A DNA stretch of 64,000 nt from Megascapheus bottae (GCA_024803745.1 JANJXV010000037.1:6287501-6351500); one strand, 5' to 3'; counted from the first letter of the stretch, positions 46,394 through 60,090 are shown. The notes: generated from the letters alone by a model not told the origin. Translations and numbers: made by a program.

Positions 46394-49335
46394 TATTCTG
46401 AAAATATTTGGGGGGGGTTATGCTGAGTATGGAGAATCATGGCAATAAAGATTCCACAAGCATAACAACACTTATTGCGACAAAACAAATAAAGTTTGCA
46501 TCAGAGGTTACTTGGGAAAGATCTCCATTCCAAAGTACACGACAAGATGAGAAAAATCAGACATTTCAAACAAATAAGCTCTGTGGTTGTGATTTTTTAA
46601 AGTTTAGGACTCTTTGCTTTCATCAGGGGTAGAGAGCAATAACCATTTCGTCTAAACCCAGAATGATGAAGGCAATATAAATCAAGCCCATTCCAGCAGA
46701 TTTCATTTCATCTAATTTCTCTACAGATATTAATCATGGTACAGTCCCGTACAAATGACACTTAAGTCCATTGAAACACAGAATACAGAAAGCTCACTTT
46801 GATTCTTTCTCTAGTGCGTTACTTTGGCAACATAAAAAAAAAGAAATAAATTGGAACAGTGGGCCATCAAGAATGCAAGACGCCAACAATGCCAAGACAT
46901 TAGAGAGAGAAATGGCCCATACTCAACCTATAACCCAGCATGCAAATTGACAAACACATTTATCTGCAAGAGGGTCCACTGGAGGAAAAGTAACTCCCTT
47001 CATTTTTCCTTGGAAAATTGTGATATCAGATGGTGGTGAAAGGAATTCCTTCTAGGAGCTCACAGGAAATGCCATTGAGTGAAGCAAAAATCCTCTAGAA
47101 GTGCAAGGTTAGTCAAATTCCACACAGTGTATCTACTGTCAACAAGAAAAAAAAATGCCAGCACTCAAATGATCTAGGTTAATCCACTATTGTAGGAACA
47201 AGTAGGAATAGTGAAAGAGTATCAGTGGAAAATGTATGAGAATCAACTCTTTGCTCCCATTTTGGGAACTGATGTCAGATAATTTTGCAAAACACCCTAT
47301 ATATCTATCTTTTATTTCTCTCACTAGAATGTGTTTTGCATAGCACAATAAGTACTTGGAAAAGGATAGTAAGCCCGAGGAAGCCAAAGTATTCCATAAC
47401 CAGTATACCTGTAGTTCTAGTGAAAAGATGGCTTGGATGAAAACAATTGGAAAGGGAAAACTTCCATGTCAGCCCCTTATACAGTCCTCCTTATACAATG
47501 CTCCCCTGTAATGATTCAGTTGGAAGAAATATAACTACCAAAGAATGAAGAGCAAAGGGAATACTTATGACTGTGCATTGTTCCCCCTTTTATTTGAAAT
47601 CACCATACATGCATTTCCAGTTAAGAACCTGAGCCTATAATTACAAAGGGAAGTGTCACTTCTTCTTTTGGAAGCCACTGCACTTGGTTGCTTTTATGAC
47701 TACATTTCAGTGCCAATTTTATTTTTAGCAGAGGGAGGAAAAGTGAAGTAACAGAATAATGTAACCTTTATTTTCATTTTACTCTCCGCTTTTCCTGGTG
47801 AATACTGACCCCTGTTTGATGGTAAATAGGGTGGACTTTACAAATATCTTCCTGACTTCAGATTTTTAAAGAGATCATTTCATTACAGGAATTCCCAAGA
47901 AACAGCTTACATGAGATTACACATGATTTCTTATGCATTTGACCCATCTGAGACTATTAGTTTCTCCATATCAGTAATCTCTGGACTTTGTCATAGCTCA
48001 TGAACTTGAGAAGTGAACTTTGTATATTGCCCTGTCCTTCACTGAACTAAATGTTGCAAAAATCTCTTTTAACCTCAGCCTGACATACTGGAGTTAGTAG
48101 GGCATTCAATTTCATAGTTCACCTATCTAGAAACGACTTCCAATGTTTCAGGACAATTTGGTCAATTTGATAACTATTCCTACCAGGTCCTACCTAAGAG
48201 TTTCAGGTATGTGGAAGCTCCTCTAAGCCTTTTATTGACTTGGTGTTTATTCATTTTATACTAACTCCCATTCAAATGCAGAACACTCCATTGTCTAACT
48301 ATTTAGACTTTTTAAAATCATGGGTGACAGTTTACCGTCATTGAACTCAGCAGTTTGTTCTGCTTCAGGAAGTAGCAACTATTAGCTTTTAAATCCCACT
48401 TGGTCAACATTAGCTGGGTGAAATCTTCCACATGGACTTAGTTCAAGGAGAACTAAATGAATAAATGAATAAAATGAATAAAAGTGTTATGCTGCTGTTA
48501 TTTTAAGCTGATGTTCACAACTTATTTAGAGGCATAAAGAGTGTCTGGGCAGATGAAAGCAAACGAACAAATAAATAAGCAAACAAATATAATGTCAAGG
48601 TCTGAAAGACCAGTTCTGTGAACACTTTTGGCAGCATTTAATTTCCTGTTTTCAGACTGCAATAGTCTTCTTGATTTGGCTGCCACATACTTGTCAATTC
48701 TTGAATCTCTATCTTGACACCACTACAGCCAGGCCTGCAATGTCAAAACTTGGGACTTTCCCCCGTTGAGTTAGACCCCACATTTCTTATTGTCACGTTT
48801 CATAAAACAGTGGCTATTTGAGCAACATGAGTTTCAAACTTAACTTTTTTCAGACTCATTAAACTCTGTAAATCTTTAAATATCTTCTATTATTAAGGTG
48901 ATAGTATTTTGGTGCACCATCAAAATCATCCAAAAAATGAAGAAATATTCATAAGCTTTACATATAAAGCTAACTTATAGGTAATGCAATACCTCCTAAT
49001 ACATTAATATAGAAAATGCCACCACAAAAATTCGTAAGTTATAATATTGCTGACATCTCAACTCCCCAAACAAACTTTCTTTTGCACCTAAGCGAATCTA
49101 AAGATTTATTTGTGCTTCATTTGAAACATCAGGACCAGGAGCTGTTGGGGCTGAGTCTACTGCTCACCTGAGTTGGCAAGAATTTAAATAATTCAGAAAT
49201 ATATCTTTATAGCAATGGGCAGAATCAGTACATAGCAAATGGGCATGGGTGGAAAGATATCCAAAAGAAGGAATTTGCTATCAGTTTTCCCTCCTATAGA
49301 TACCATTCAACTGCTTTTATTATTTGTGATATACA

Positions 49336-49357
49336 TACACACACACACACACACAAC
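49336..49357 (+). repeat. Short (CA)n microsatellite
   Basis: About 10 CA units after ATATACATA. Confidence 0.85.
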
Positions 49358-49578
49358 AAAAAATTAGTAGTGCTTGGCACACAATTAAACATTGACAAGT
49401 TATTTTCTCAGTTGTCTCTGAAATGCAGGAGGAATGTCAAAATAACCAAAACTGATCATTGAACCTTCGAGAAGCACAAGTCTGCAAAAAAACTATTGTT
49501 ATATCAACAGAATACAGAGTTATATGGATGAATGGCTATTAACAGTTTCTTTTTGGCTGTATCCATAAAGGATAAGAA

Positions 49579-49581
<3 letters not shown>

Positions 49582-49648
<67 letters not shown>
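49582..49648 (+). repeat. (GA)n microsatellite
   Basis: About 33 uninterrupted GA units, about 1.3 kb beyond the KCTD16 stop and possibly within its 3' UTR if that is long. Confidence 0.95.
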
Positions 49649-49651
<3 letters not shown>

Positions 49652-50894
49652 TGGAAAGCTAAAACCTCAATTATGAATCCCCAGTCATATGCTTGGACTC
49701 TTATAGACATGACAGAAGTCCCATAAGAAAATTCTACTATGGACACAGCCAAAGTCCAGAATCTTGAAGGTTATTTAAACTAGTGTCATACAATAACAAT
49801 GTAGCACTGCAGTTTAAAAATCTTATGAGAAATGACTAGGAGGTGTATGGAATATATATTCACTAAAACAAACAAATGCAAGGCTGACCCTTATTTAAGT
49901 ACTGTGTGTTGTTCTCATCACTACAGGTTACAGCAACAGAGATACCTTGTGTGGGCTATGTGGAAAGGGTCACCTGATTTAAAAATGTGGGATAGTAAAA
50001 CAGAGGTGAGAACCATCACAAAATGTGTTCAATGATGCAACTCAGCATGGAGAAGGCTTAGTATGGGTTATTTTGTGGATCAGCATGGATGTTTGTTTTG
50101 TTAAAACAAAGAATGTTTGACTAAGCTCTTCTCATCTTCTTCTAAAGCAGGGAAAAGAAAAAAATGGAGCCTGAAGGTATTGATTTCAAAATAAGAAAGA
50201 CAATTTGTAGATGATGAGGGTCGAATCAGAAAGCGTTGTCAAGAGAGGCTCACCATCTGCCCGAGAGAATTATAAGGAACAAGGCAGAGGTGACTTTGTC
50301 TGAAGAGATCTCAGAGGGGCTGCTGGCAGCAGGACACAGCCCTGAGAATGCTGAACCCTGGCATGTGTGCATTGTGTGTATATACAGACGATTGTGCTTG
50401 TGTTGCACAAATACTCATGCAAACAGAGTCGATATAAACTGGCACATATAGATTGAAGTGAAAAGTCATAGAAATCTGCCACTCCCCCTCTACCCCCTAA
50501 ACAATGAAAAAGGAAAAAAATTATAAAATCCAAACGAATGCCAGTAGGCCCGATCTCTTTCTACAGTCTATGGAGATGTAGAAAAAGTGTGAAAAACAAC
50601 TCAGTTTGGAATCCATGACTACCAAGACCAGTCAGCTATTCTCATGTGCCTGGTACTTGTTGTGTGTAAGATTCTCAGCACGAAGGACTGAGTTAGCAAC
50701 CAACCCACCAACCACAATAGAAGAGTGCTCTTGTATTTCCACGTCTGGAAAGAAAGCTACCCTGTGGATTTACATGTTAAGGTGAACTAGGTAAAGTAGG
50801 CAGTAGTTTATCCATAGACTATTGTGTTCTAACAAACATGTATCATTAAGGTGGTATTTTTTTTTCCTTTAAAATATGCATTTCTTTTAGGAGG

Positions 50895-50900
50895 TTTATT
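50895..50900 (-). terminator. Candidate proximal poly(A) signal for KCTD16
   Basis: AATAAA on the minus strand, about 80 nt after the stop codon. No obvious GU-rich element follows, and the real KCTD16 3' UTR may extend for kilobases, so this may not be used. Confidence 0.3.
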
Positions 50901-50920
50901 TCAAAATGGTGACCTTTTTC

Positions 50921-50978
50921 TGTTGTTTTTCTTTTTTTCTTTTTTCTTTTCTTTTCCTCTCCCACCCCCCACCCTCTC
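50921..50978 (-). other. KCTD16: Start of KCTD16 3' UTR: purine-rich tract
   Basis: Directly after the TAG stop, the minus strand is almost pure A/G for about 55 nt, starting GAGAGGGTGGGGGGTGGGAG and then AG/A-rich. It could bind purine-binding RNA proteins or form a triplex, but no function is shown. The end of the 3' UTR is not determined from sequence alone. Confidence 0.7.
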
Positions 50979-51467
<489 letters not shown>

Positions 51468-51689
51468 CTGGCCCATGGAGTGTGAAGAGACAGCGCCGAC
51501 CACAGACAGCACAACACACGGAAGTACCGACACACCATCGACTTCAAGGAAAGAAGGCTCCCAAGAGCGCATCGTATCACAGACTGCACATTTGTGAGTG
51601 ACAGAGCGACGATTTGAATACAGCGTTCCCAAATGTCAAAGTCAACGCATTTGATCATTCTTCTACTTAATAAACCTCTCTCCTGTAGG

Positions 51690-51915
51690 AAATGCTTCCT
51701 TTTCTTTCAAAACACTCCTCCAGCTTGAACTTCTCTTCGAAGTCTCTCATTCACCTTGCCTCAGAAATACTAACTTTTCCTCCTCTAAATGTCTCTATTA
51801 TTGCTCATAACGTGGTCTGTCATAATTCTAGGCATCTCACTTAGACCATGAGCTCCCGAAGATGGACATAATATTCACTGTTTAATCTCGCAGGCAGTGC
51901 GTATAACAGTGTAAA
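51690..51915 (+). mobile_element. L2 (LINE-2) 3' end relic
   Basis: TTTTCCTCCTCTAAATGTCT, CACTTAGACCATGAGCTCCC, GAAGATGGACATAATATTCA and CGCAGGCAGTGCGTATAACA follow the well-known L2 3' end order. Within the KCTD16 intron, antisense to it. Confidence 0.65.
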
Positions 51916-52352
51916 TGCAATATGACACTATATCCTAATAATAACTTTTAACTACCTGGATCTAGCCATGCCTGAAGCCAGTTTGTCAATGGGCTTTTCT
52001 GTTATATGATTCACAAAACTCCCATTTTAGTTTTGAAAGCAATTGTGAATCCCTTTTTCCTCATTCCCTAGACTCATAAAACTGCATTCATCAATTTGGA
52101 GAGAGAACAATTTTTCAGCTACACAGTTGGCAGCTTCATGAACTAGAAAAATCCACAAATCCAGAGCTCAAAGAAATCTGGAAACAAGCCACTGTTCTCA
52201 GAGGTGTGGAGTTGGTGATATATACTGATTATATGTTGCTGGCTGGACACGTCATATGGTTTTTACTGAACCCATAGAAATTAAAGGAAAACAATTTCCT
52301 TTTTACTACCAATATTGAAAACGAAGACAATATAGTACATGTATATCTATAT

Positions 52353-52455
52353 TTTTATTTATTTTTGTCAGTCGTGAGGCTTGGACTCTGGGCCTGGGTG
52401 CTGTCCCTGAGCTCTTCAGCTCAAGGCTACCACCCTACCCTTGGAGCCACAGCCA
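52353..52455 (-). mobile_element. SINE right half (ID-like), truncated
   Basis: TTTGTCAGTCGTGAGGCTTG, GCTGTCCCTGAGCTCTTCAG and CCCTTGGAGCCACAG; no left half follows. Confidence 0.75.
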
Positions 52456-52735
52456 CCAGCTACTGTTTATATGTTTTAATGTAAACCTAGTTATGATGTC
52501 ACTGTGTCTTATTCTCATACAGAAGAAATTACATTGCAAGAGAATCCTGTTTTATAGTTACTTGGGGAAGCAACTTAGAAATGAAACTATATGTAAAGGT
52601 ATGTCCTGCCTTCTGGTATAATGCATGTCCTTTATGTATTTGAATAATTTGTACATTTGTAGCTGTAGCCACTTATCTCAAGACTGTTTTTATTCTGGGA
52701 GGAGTTTAAAAAAATTCCTGGAAGTCACCTAAGGT

Positions 52736-52825
52736 GACCTTTTTTGGTGGGTGCTGGGGCTTGAACTCTGGGCCTGTGAGCTGGGGTGCTGTCTCTGAGC
52801 TCTTGAGTTCACAATGCCACTTCCA
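52736..52825 (-). mobile_element. SINE right half, truncated
   Basis: GGTGGGTGCTGGGGCTTGAA, TGCTGTCTCTGAGCTCTTGA and CAATGCCACTTCC. Part of the body is missing. Confidence 0.65.
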
Positions 52826-53049
52826 ATTTTGACCCTTTCTTTTAAGCCACTTAAGAAAATGTGACGGGGTAATCATTGTATTACACATTAAATTAAATGC
52901 AACAATCCAATTAGCCAAAAGGAATACCAACAGGAGAAATGTCCTAGTTATCCCTGGTTATTACAAGTAAATATCCTCCATGCTGGTGACTTCAAATATC
53001 TGCAGTAGAGAATGGCTTCAATCTGCTAGTGTGGATTTTGTTTTTCCCA

Positions 53050-53248
53050 TCATGGCTCCTTAGCCTCTTTTTGTTCAAAGCTAGTGCTCTACCACTTGAG
53101 CCACAGCATAATTTCCAGGTTTTGAGTGACTAATTGAAGATAAGAGTCTCACAGTGACTTTTCTGCCAGGGCTGGCTTTGAACTGTGATCTTCAGCTTTC
53201 AGCTTCCTCAGTAGCTAGGATTACAGGAATGAGCCACCAACCACCAGC
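53050..53248 (-). mobile_element. Type B SINE, tail end missing
   Basis: CTAGTGCTCTACCACTTGAG CC, GAAGATAAGAGTCTCACAGT, CAGTAGCTAGGATTACAGGA and GAGCCACCAACCACCAGC. Confidence 0.88.
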
Positions 53249-53462
53249 TTCCTAGTATGGATTTTGAGGGGACCATTCCTCACCTTTAGTAGGCAAAATG
53301 TAGCTCTGCTCCTGAAAACTAGGCCGTCCTGGCACTAAGATGACTCAATTGAGAAATGGCTCCAGTGACTGGAGCTCAAGAAAAGTAATCACATCAGACC
53401 AGAGCTAATCTAGTGTGATTCTTTGGGGAAAAGTACAGACATTGAATTTAGCATTGAAAAAT

Positions 53463-53464
53463 GA

Positions 53465-53512
<48 letters not shown>

Positions 53513-53514
53513 AA
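53463..53514 (+). repeat. (GAAA)n microsatellite
   Basis: About 13 GAAA units. Unlike most arrays here, no SINE is directly beside it. Confidence 0.95.
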
Positions 53515-53623
53515 AAACAATAACAGAACAAGGAAGAGAAGCCCAGACAAGACAGAAGGAAATATCCCACATATTTCTGGGCACATTTGTTATTACCTTA
53601 AAGTAAGATGACAAAAATATTGT

Positions 53624-53812
53624 GGCCAGCCAGGCGTGATCGCTCACTCATGTAATCCTAGATACTCAGGAGGGTGAGACCATAGTTCAAAGCCAGTGAA
53701 ACGTCTGTGTGACTCTTACCTCCAATTAACCACCAGAAAACTGGAAGTGGTGCTGTGGTACTAGGGGTAAACTGGTAGCCTTGAGCTGAAGAGCTGAGGT
53801 AGTAGAAATGGA
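53624..53812 (+). mobile_element. Type B SINE, truncated right half
   Basis: CTCATGTAATCCTAGATACT CAGG, CTTACCTCCAATTAACCACC AG and GAAGTGGTGCTGTGGTACTA; ends before the B-box-like segment of the right half. Confidence 0.88.
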
Positions 53813-54114
53813 AGCCTTATGTCTTTCTGGCTAAGTTCTCTCTTCCATAGAAGTAAATCCAATTAGTGGAATGAAAGGAAATCTGAGTCTCCTTTAAAAT
53901 CATTTAAACAGCTGCTCATGTGAGGAGTTCCTGTTTATGTGTGGAAGTTCTGTGTTCTCTGTACACCAAAGTCAGGGACTTGGCGCCAATGATACTTCTC
54001 CTCCATTCACATTCTCAAAACACTGGAAAGATCATGCTTCTAAACATCAATTGTGACCCTCCAGCTCTGACGCAAACAGAACTACCACTTCCCACTTATC
54101 TGGACACTATCATT

Positions 54115-54320
54115 GTTTTTTTTTTTTTTTTTTTTTTGCCAGTCCTGGGCTTGAGCTCAGGGCCTGAGCACTGTTCTTGGATTTTTTCAAGGCTAGAGCT
54201 CTACCACTTGAGCCTCAGCACCATTTCTGGCTTTTTTCTCTGTATGTGGTACCGATGGATCGAACCCCGGTCTTTGTGCATGCTAGGCAAGCACTCTACC
54301 ACTAAGTCAAACTCCCGGCC
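54115..54320 (-). mobile_element. Type A SINE with long poly-T and perfect TSD
   Basis: About 22 T (poly-A of the SINE), TGCCAGTCCTGGGCTTGAGC to CAAACTCCCGGCC. The 13-bp repeat GGACACTATCATT is at 54102-54114 and 54321-54333. The long pure tail and intact TSD suggest a young insertion, antisense-neutral and co-directional with KCTD16. Confidence 0.95.
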
Positions 54321-55229
54321 GGACACTATCATTCTTAAAGGGGAATTTAGCAGCTTTTTGTTCATGTATCCTGTCAGCATAGTTCAATGTATCTTAAGAT
54401 CATTTGAATTGTTCATCATTTTTGGTCAGGTCACTCACAAGATGGCTTGTGAGGTCAATTTACTATTTTAAGACTCAGGTAGAAGATGAGATAAAGACAG
54501 TTCAGCTAGAGTACTGAGCAAAAAGGTATTGTGAAACTTGAAAAAGAATAAAGCTGGGAAGATAAGCTCTGGATATCTTCTTTGGGGAAGCATTGCCTGC
54601 TTGACTACTATTTCTCCAATGCCTAACCCACAATGAAGGGCTTTAAACAACAGAACTTGAAACGGCTGCAAGGATCAGAACACTTCTGCTCTTGCAGTCC
54701 CACTGAGATGTGCTCCGAGGACCTGGAAAGTCTGGGAAGACTTACGAGAGGTCATTGCTGTAGCTCGGGGCATTTTATAACTCCCCAATTATAGCAAAAA
54801 ATGAGCTCATAAGTACTGCAATGCTTCAAATTACAACATACTTTCACTTCCAATTTGCCGAGGCTTCCAAATTGCCTGGAATAATTCTCTCCATTTAAGA
54901 AGAAATACATTAGAATTGATGAACCAGATGTGGTTAGAAAACCATTTCATTGCAAGAGAAGTCTGATTTATTGGTAAATAAATCAATTGCCTTTTATACA
55001 GGGTATTAACTAGCTGTCAAATTATCTAATTTCCTCTCCTTCTCCTTCTCCTACTTCTTCTTCTTCTTTTTATGCTGGGGAGCTCCCCTAGGTTGTAACA
55101 CATGCTAGGCAAACATTCCACCCAAAAACTTCCATAATTTTGAGTAAGCTTTTTCCTGCCTGATTTATAATTAAGGCCTGATGCATGAATGAATGCGCCA
55201 AACATCAGGTATTGAGTTCTCTCAAGTTG

Positions 55230-55370
55230 GTATCATTTCTTTGGCTCTAGAACCAAGTCCCATAATTTTTCATCTGTGGAACTTGGGATAAATTACCAGA
55301 GTCTCGGTTTTTTCATCTGAAAAATATATAGTTTCATAGTTTGAGACTCACAGTATGTATTCTATTCATT
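55230..55370 (+). mobile_element. MIR relic (weak)
   Basis: GAACTTGGGATAAATTACCA and GAGTCTCGGTTTTTTCATCT GAAAA resemble the forward MIR core. Confidence 0.5.
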
Positions 55371-55736
55371 CACACACATTGGATATACTATAAGCTAGGC
55401 ATAGTTCTGCATAAAGGAAGCAAATGAGGGGTTTGCCAGATATTGTTACATTCCTTCAATACACTATAAAGCCAGCTATGGCTATATTCTGTATACTGTG
55501 CAGAGAGCTGTAGCCAAAGAAGGACAGGGATGCTACCTCTTGATAAAGCAGGAAATGTGCATTGAGTATGTGGTAAGACGTCACTTATTATGTAAATAGA
55601 GCAAACAGAGGCACAGAGTGCTTGGTTTTCATTCCTTGCCAAGAGGTATTTGAGAAAGGGAGAAATCTTCATGGTATAGTGCTTAAAACTTTGCAAATGA
55701 GTCCACCAACTTGCAAACTCACATGAAAATAAACTT

Positions 55737-56060
55737 AGGCAAGGTGCAGTGGCTCATGCCTGCAATCCTGGTTACTTAGGAGACAGAGACAAGAGAATTT
55801 ACAAAGAACATGAGATCTCAACTGTGTGAGAACAGCATAGTGATGAAGTTCACGAGATTCCCATTCTACCAATAAAACTTGCATATGCCCATCAGCTCAG
55901 TCACACAAGAAGGATTGTGGCCTTGTTAGAGATAACTAAAGAAGAGCTGAGGACATGGCTCAAGTGGTAGAGCACTTTTATATCAATTTCAAACCCCTGA
56001 GTTCAAACCCTTGTACCATCAAAACTAAAAGGAAAGAAGGAAAGAAGGAAGGAAGGAAGC
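55737..56060 (+). mobile_element. Older B1+ID composite SINE
   Basis: Left half GTGCAGTGGCTCATGCCTGC AATCC; right half GAGGACATGGCTCAAGTGGT to GAGTTCAAACCCTTGTACCA, then a GGAA-rich tail. The sequence between halves differs from type B, so this is probably a separate, older family. Confidence 0.75.
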
Positions 56061-57179
56061 CAGTTTATATCCATGCTACTGAGTAATTTTACATTAGATG
56101 AGGAAAGGACAGGAAATTCAGAAAACTGTAGCAATTTGTACACCTTGAAATAATTCAGGTTTCATCAAGCATACTGCATAACTATAAGTGGAAGTACTAC
56201 CCTTTCATAGAGCCCTAACTATAGTAACTTTTACTTATCTGAAGTAGGAGGGCAAAGACTAGAAAATGTTTCTCCCCTATGAAAAATTCAAGCCCATCTG
56301 AGTGAAACATGACTTAGCAAACTCACAAAGTGCTTATGCATTTTTAAAAAGAGCTTTGCAATCTACCCACACTTCAAATTCTCCACCTGCTAATGGCTGT
56401 GAGCACAACACACAACATTTCCAGCAACAGCTGGGAAAACTACTTTTCCTGTCTTCTCTGTCAATGATATAGGAGCCTGCCAGTCTGGGAGCGAGGTGGC
56501 CAGATATAATTTATCAGGACTTCTGAAAGACTTTCTTGGTATCCCAGTTGAAAAGTCAATAATGGCCAAATGGATGTTTTTATAATTCTGCTAACCTTGG
56601 AAAAGATATTGCATAGTGGAGATTGGGAATAGACAGACTGTTTAAACTTCTGAGGGAAAAAAGATGCATCTTCCATTTTGACAGTCATCATTTCTTGCTT
56701 GGGGTTAATCTTTTTTACTCATGGACATTTGTTTGGCCTTGGACAGGCCCAGCTAGAGATACTCATTAGGAAGTGAAAAGTGCAGGCAAGAACAGACAGG
56801 CAATCCACACACCTGCAAGGCCAATTGGGAAAACCAATACCCTGCCAGCTGTCCTATCAGCAAGTTTTAATGTAAGATATTGGAGAACTAAAAAAAAAAA
56901 CACAAACAGACAAGGGTACAAAAGTATGTAGTCACTAGGCCCTAAAAGTTCCACAGAGAGGTTATCTTGTGGAGAGACTCAGGTGTCCTAGGTAAACATT
57001 CTGCCCTGTGTTTGCTGGTACCTAAAGCAGTCTGCCTCTTCGGATTACAGAAGGGATGAGAATCAGCAACTGGAGTCAATTGCTTTCAGAGTAAATAAAA
57101 TTTAAGTAGCACTTCAGTAGCTGCTGAGAAAAGCAAGCCAAGAGCCATTTCCTATTGTGGTTCACAAGGCCCCTCTCTA

Positions 57180-57193
57180 GCACCCCCTAGTGA
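57180..57193 (-). promoter_or_regulatory. Candidate CTCF-binding motif
   Basis: GCACCCCCTAGTGA matches 12 of 14 positions of the reverse CTCF core SYGCCMYCTRSTGG. Flanks TCTAG and CAGAAAG are compatible. In KCTD16 intron, not in a recognisable repeat. Confidence 0.4.
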
Positions 57194-58039
57194 CAGAAAG
57201 CCAGCAGGGCAACAAAGCAATATGGTCAGTCAAGCGTGCTAGCCCTGAGTGTCGAGTTGACATCACAAAGTAGGGCATATAGAGGTGGATTTGGAGATGA
57301 GACGCAACACCAGAATACTAGGTACATTAAATGCTGCTAGATGTGTGAAGGAAATGAAGGGCACTACTCTTGTCCTGCTACACTGATCGCTTTTATGGAG
57401 GAAGGAGAGTGTGAGAGGCATGGGCACAAAAGAAAGAAGTCACCCGGCTTAGTCCCAGCTCTGTTGTCAATTTTCATATCTCAGAATTTAGAATTTGTTC
57501 TCCTCTGCCAATAACACACATCCAGGGAAGCATTTCTTATTCCCACAGATGTGGTTTCACAAATACAACTTCTCTAAGTTAGCTTTACCTGGCTGTCTGG
57601 TACCCAAATTTAAGCTCACATACTCATAATGTATAATTTAGGATGCTTCTGGTTTATTGGTTTGAAGTCTGTTTTCCAAATGAACCTGGAGCAGTTGTGT
57701 TATTTCTTTCTGAAATCTAGGACCCATTTCAGGAAACACACAGGTCAGATTGTAAAGCACAGAATAGCACATAGATGCATAGTAAATATGCACGGAACAA
57801 ACAAATGCATTCAGACGGCACACATAGAAAGTACAGTTTTGAGCGAGTCTCTGTGTGTGATATCAAACCTTCATAAATTTAAAATATGATAGAAAATTCT
57901 GGTACACAAAGGTCATTAAGAACATCAAATATTTAAGCATATCACTGAGTGTTTGGCATAAGTGTGACAAAATACACATTGAGCAACAGTGATAACTGCA
58001 AATGAGATAGGGCCAACCAAATTTTTTTTAAAGTGTACA

Positions 58040-58275
58040 TATCTGGCAGATGCTGCTATCTCATGTCTGAAATCGAAGCTACACAGATGGCTGATATCTG
58101 AGGATTGAAGTTTGAAGCCAGCCCAGGCAGGAAAGTCTGTAAGACTCTTTTCTCCAAAAATCCAGAGCTGTGGCCCATGTAGTAGTGTGCTAGTCTTGAG
58201 CAAAGCAGCTCAGAAACAATGCCCAGGCCTTGAGTTCAATATCTATGACTGGCACCAAAGGAAAAGAAAAGAAAA
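58040..58275 (+). mobile_element. Type B SINE
   Basis: GTTTGAAGCCAGCCCAGGCA GG, TAAGACTCTTTTCTCCAAAA and GAGTTCAATATCTATGACTG GC, ending in an A-rich tail. Confidence 0.85.
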
Positions 58276-59899
58276 AGTAATAAATATATGCTAATAATTG
58301 TATACATGTGTATGTGGGTGTATCAATTGTTCAATTCTCATGGGATTTATTAATGGAAAAAAATCTCTCAAGTGTCTTAAAACTTAAATAAAAATAGTTT
58401 TTGAACTATTCCACCTATGGTCTCGCTGTATATAATTTTTCTGCTTGCTAATTCTAGGATATGCCTTTTCAGTTCGAATTTTTCACCATGGCTTTTAGCA
58501 ATGTTTTGCAAAAAAGCAATAAATTCTGGATTTTGACTCCCGAATCATTCCTGGATTTTTTCAAGCATTTCTTCAAGATTCACTTGTCCAGTTTTCCTGT
58601 GCTCTCGTCTTCATTATATTTTATCTTAGCCTGAACTATGTTCTCACTGATGTTATACTTGGTGACACCTGTCCCCAAACTCCTTATTCACTCACTTCAA
58701 GTTCTACAGTCCACCTTGATCTATACCTCGTCTGCTTCATCCTAGAGACTATCATGCTTGTTCACCTATTATGTAAAGTTCTCTAAGATGTACAGATTCT
58801 CACCATAGACACCTAAGCATTTTATTTCTCAATTAATATGGAAGCCCACATGTAAACACCATATTTCTCAGCTCCTAACCACAACCGGTGATTCAGGCTT
58901 GGCCTCGTGATGCAGGCAGAGTGAGTCAAAGCCCTCATGGATACTATTCAGCTGGAACCTATGAGCCCTTTGTCGTCTGTGATGTGGATGTGGGTGGCTG
59001 TCAAGCTGGAGAGATGGCCACCTTCCATACCAGTTAGAGAAGATATTCATGGAACAAGCTGGAAGCCAGGAGATAGGTAAGGCGGAGAAATGGTGACAGA
59101 ATGAATCTCACATCTAACAATTTTCTCCATTTGACCCTAGGGGTAGGTTCATAATAATAAGCCTAGAAATTCTCTTTTTGCTTAATCTATAATCTTTTAT
59201 TACTTGCAAAAGAAACCAGAAATATTATTTCATATTAACAAACTTAATCTGTTCAATTATCCTTGTACTTCCACAGTTGTAGCATTCACTCTTCAGGGGA
59301 CAAGCAGTTACTATTGTTGAGCTGTTTTATGAATTAGTTCTTTCTTCTTCAGAATAATAGCTCTTTGCAACCCTAGCCCTATGAAATCTGACCAACATCT
59401 AGACACAAACTGAAGCTCTATTGCTGTCTGTTGTATAAAGAGTCTCTAATAAAACAAATAAGATCATAGTTATCCCCACAGACTCAGAAATCTAGCATAA
59501 CAGCTCTAGTTTATTGAGGGTCCCATGTGTGCCTTTTTTTGTTTGAATTTTCTTCAATCAGCAATTTTATTTTACTACACTGAAAAGGTTTTTTTAAAGC
59601 ACTGATAAATTCTGGTGATGATATAACATAATATTTGTTATTACAATCTATGAGAACATTTATGAGTTAAGAAATTATTGTTAAAAGGTTTTCTCATAAG
59701 CTACATAGTCTTTTGAAAGTTTTTTTAATTGCCTTTCAGCTTCTAATAAAGTATATCAGAATTTTTTTTGCATTTCTATGTTACAATAAAGGTGATATAT
59801 AGAGTGATATGTAAGGTGATTTATGTCAGGTCACCCCTTCTGTCTACATGTACTTTTTACTGTGATTAATGATTTAGTATTTGGTGTAACACGATTAGA

Positions 59900-60090
59900 T
59901 GATGCTCTCCTCCTCCTTCTCCTTTATGTATTGGTTTTAGAACTTCAACTGAAGGCTTCATGCTCTTGTTTGACTTTAATGTTCATATCTGGAGCTCTAC
60001 CATTTGAACCATGTCTCTAGCTCATTATTTTGCTGGATAAATGGAGATGGAATCTTGCAGATGATTCTGCCATGTCTAGCATTGGACCCC
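59900..60090 (-). mobile_element. Degraded SINE
   Basis: TATGTATTGGTTTTAGAACT, GGAGCTCTACCATTTGAACC and GATGGAATCTTGCAGATGAT TCTGCC resemble a decayed reverse type B or older composite. Confidence 0.5.

Larger units (their letters stand above)
46394..50920. other. Intergenic or distal KCTD16 3' UTR, no gene seen
   Basis: 4.5 kb with no recognisable SINE or L1, only short CA and GA arrays. An imperfect X-box-like GTTACTTTGGCAAC lies at 46818-46831. Scarcity of insertions next to the stop codon would fit a long 3' UTR, but nothing proves transcription. Confidence 0.6.

Noticed and set aside
46818..46831. RFX X-box (GTTACTTTGGCAAC)
   Set aside because: One mismatch in the left half-site and no promoter context; expected by chance at this frequency.
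53920..54471. 183-residue plus-strand open frame
   Set aside because: Its middle is the reverse of a young type A SINE including a poly-T run read as Phe; not a real gene.
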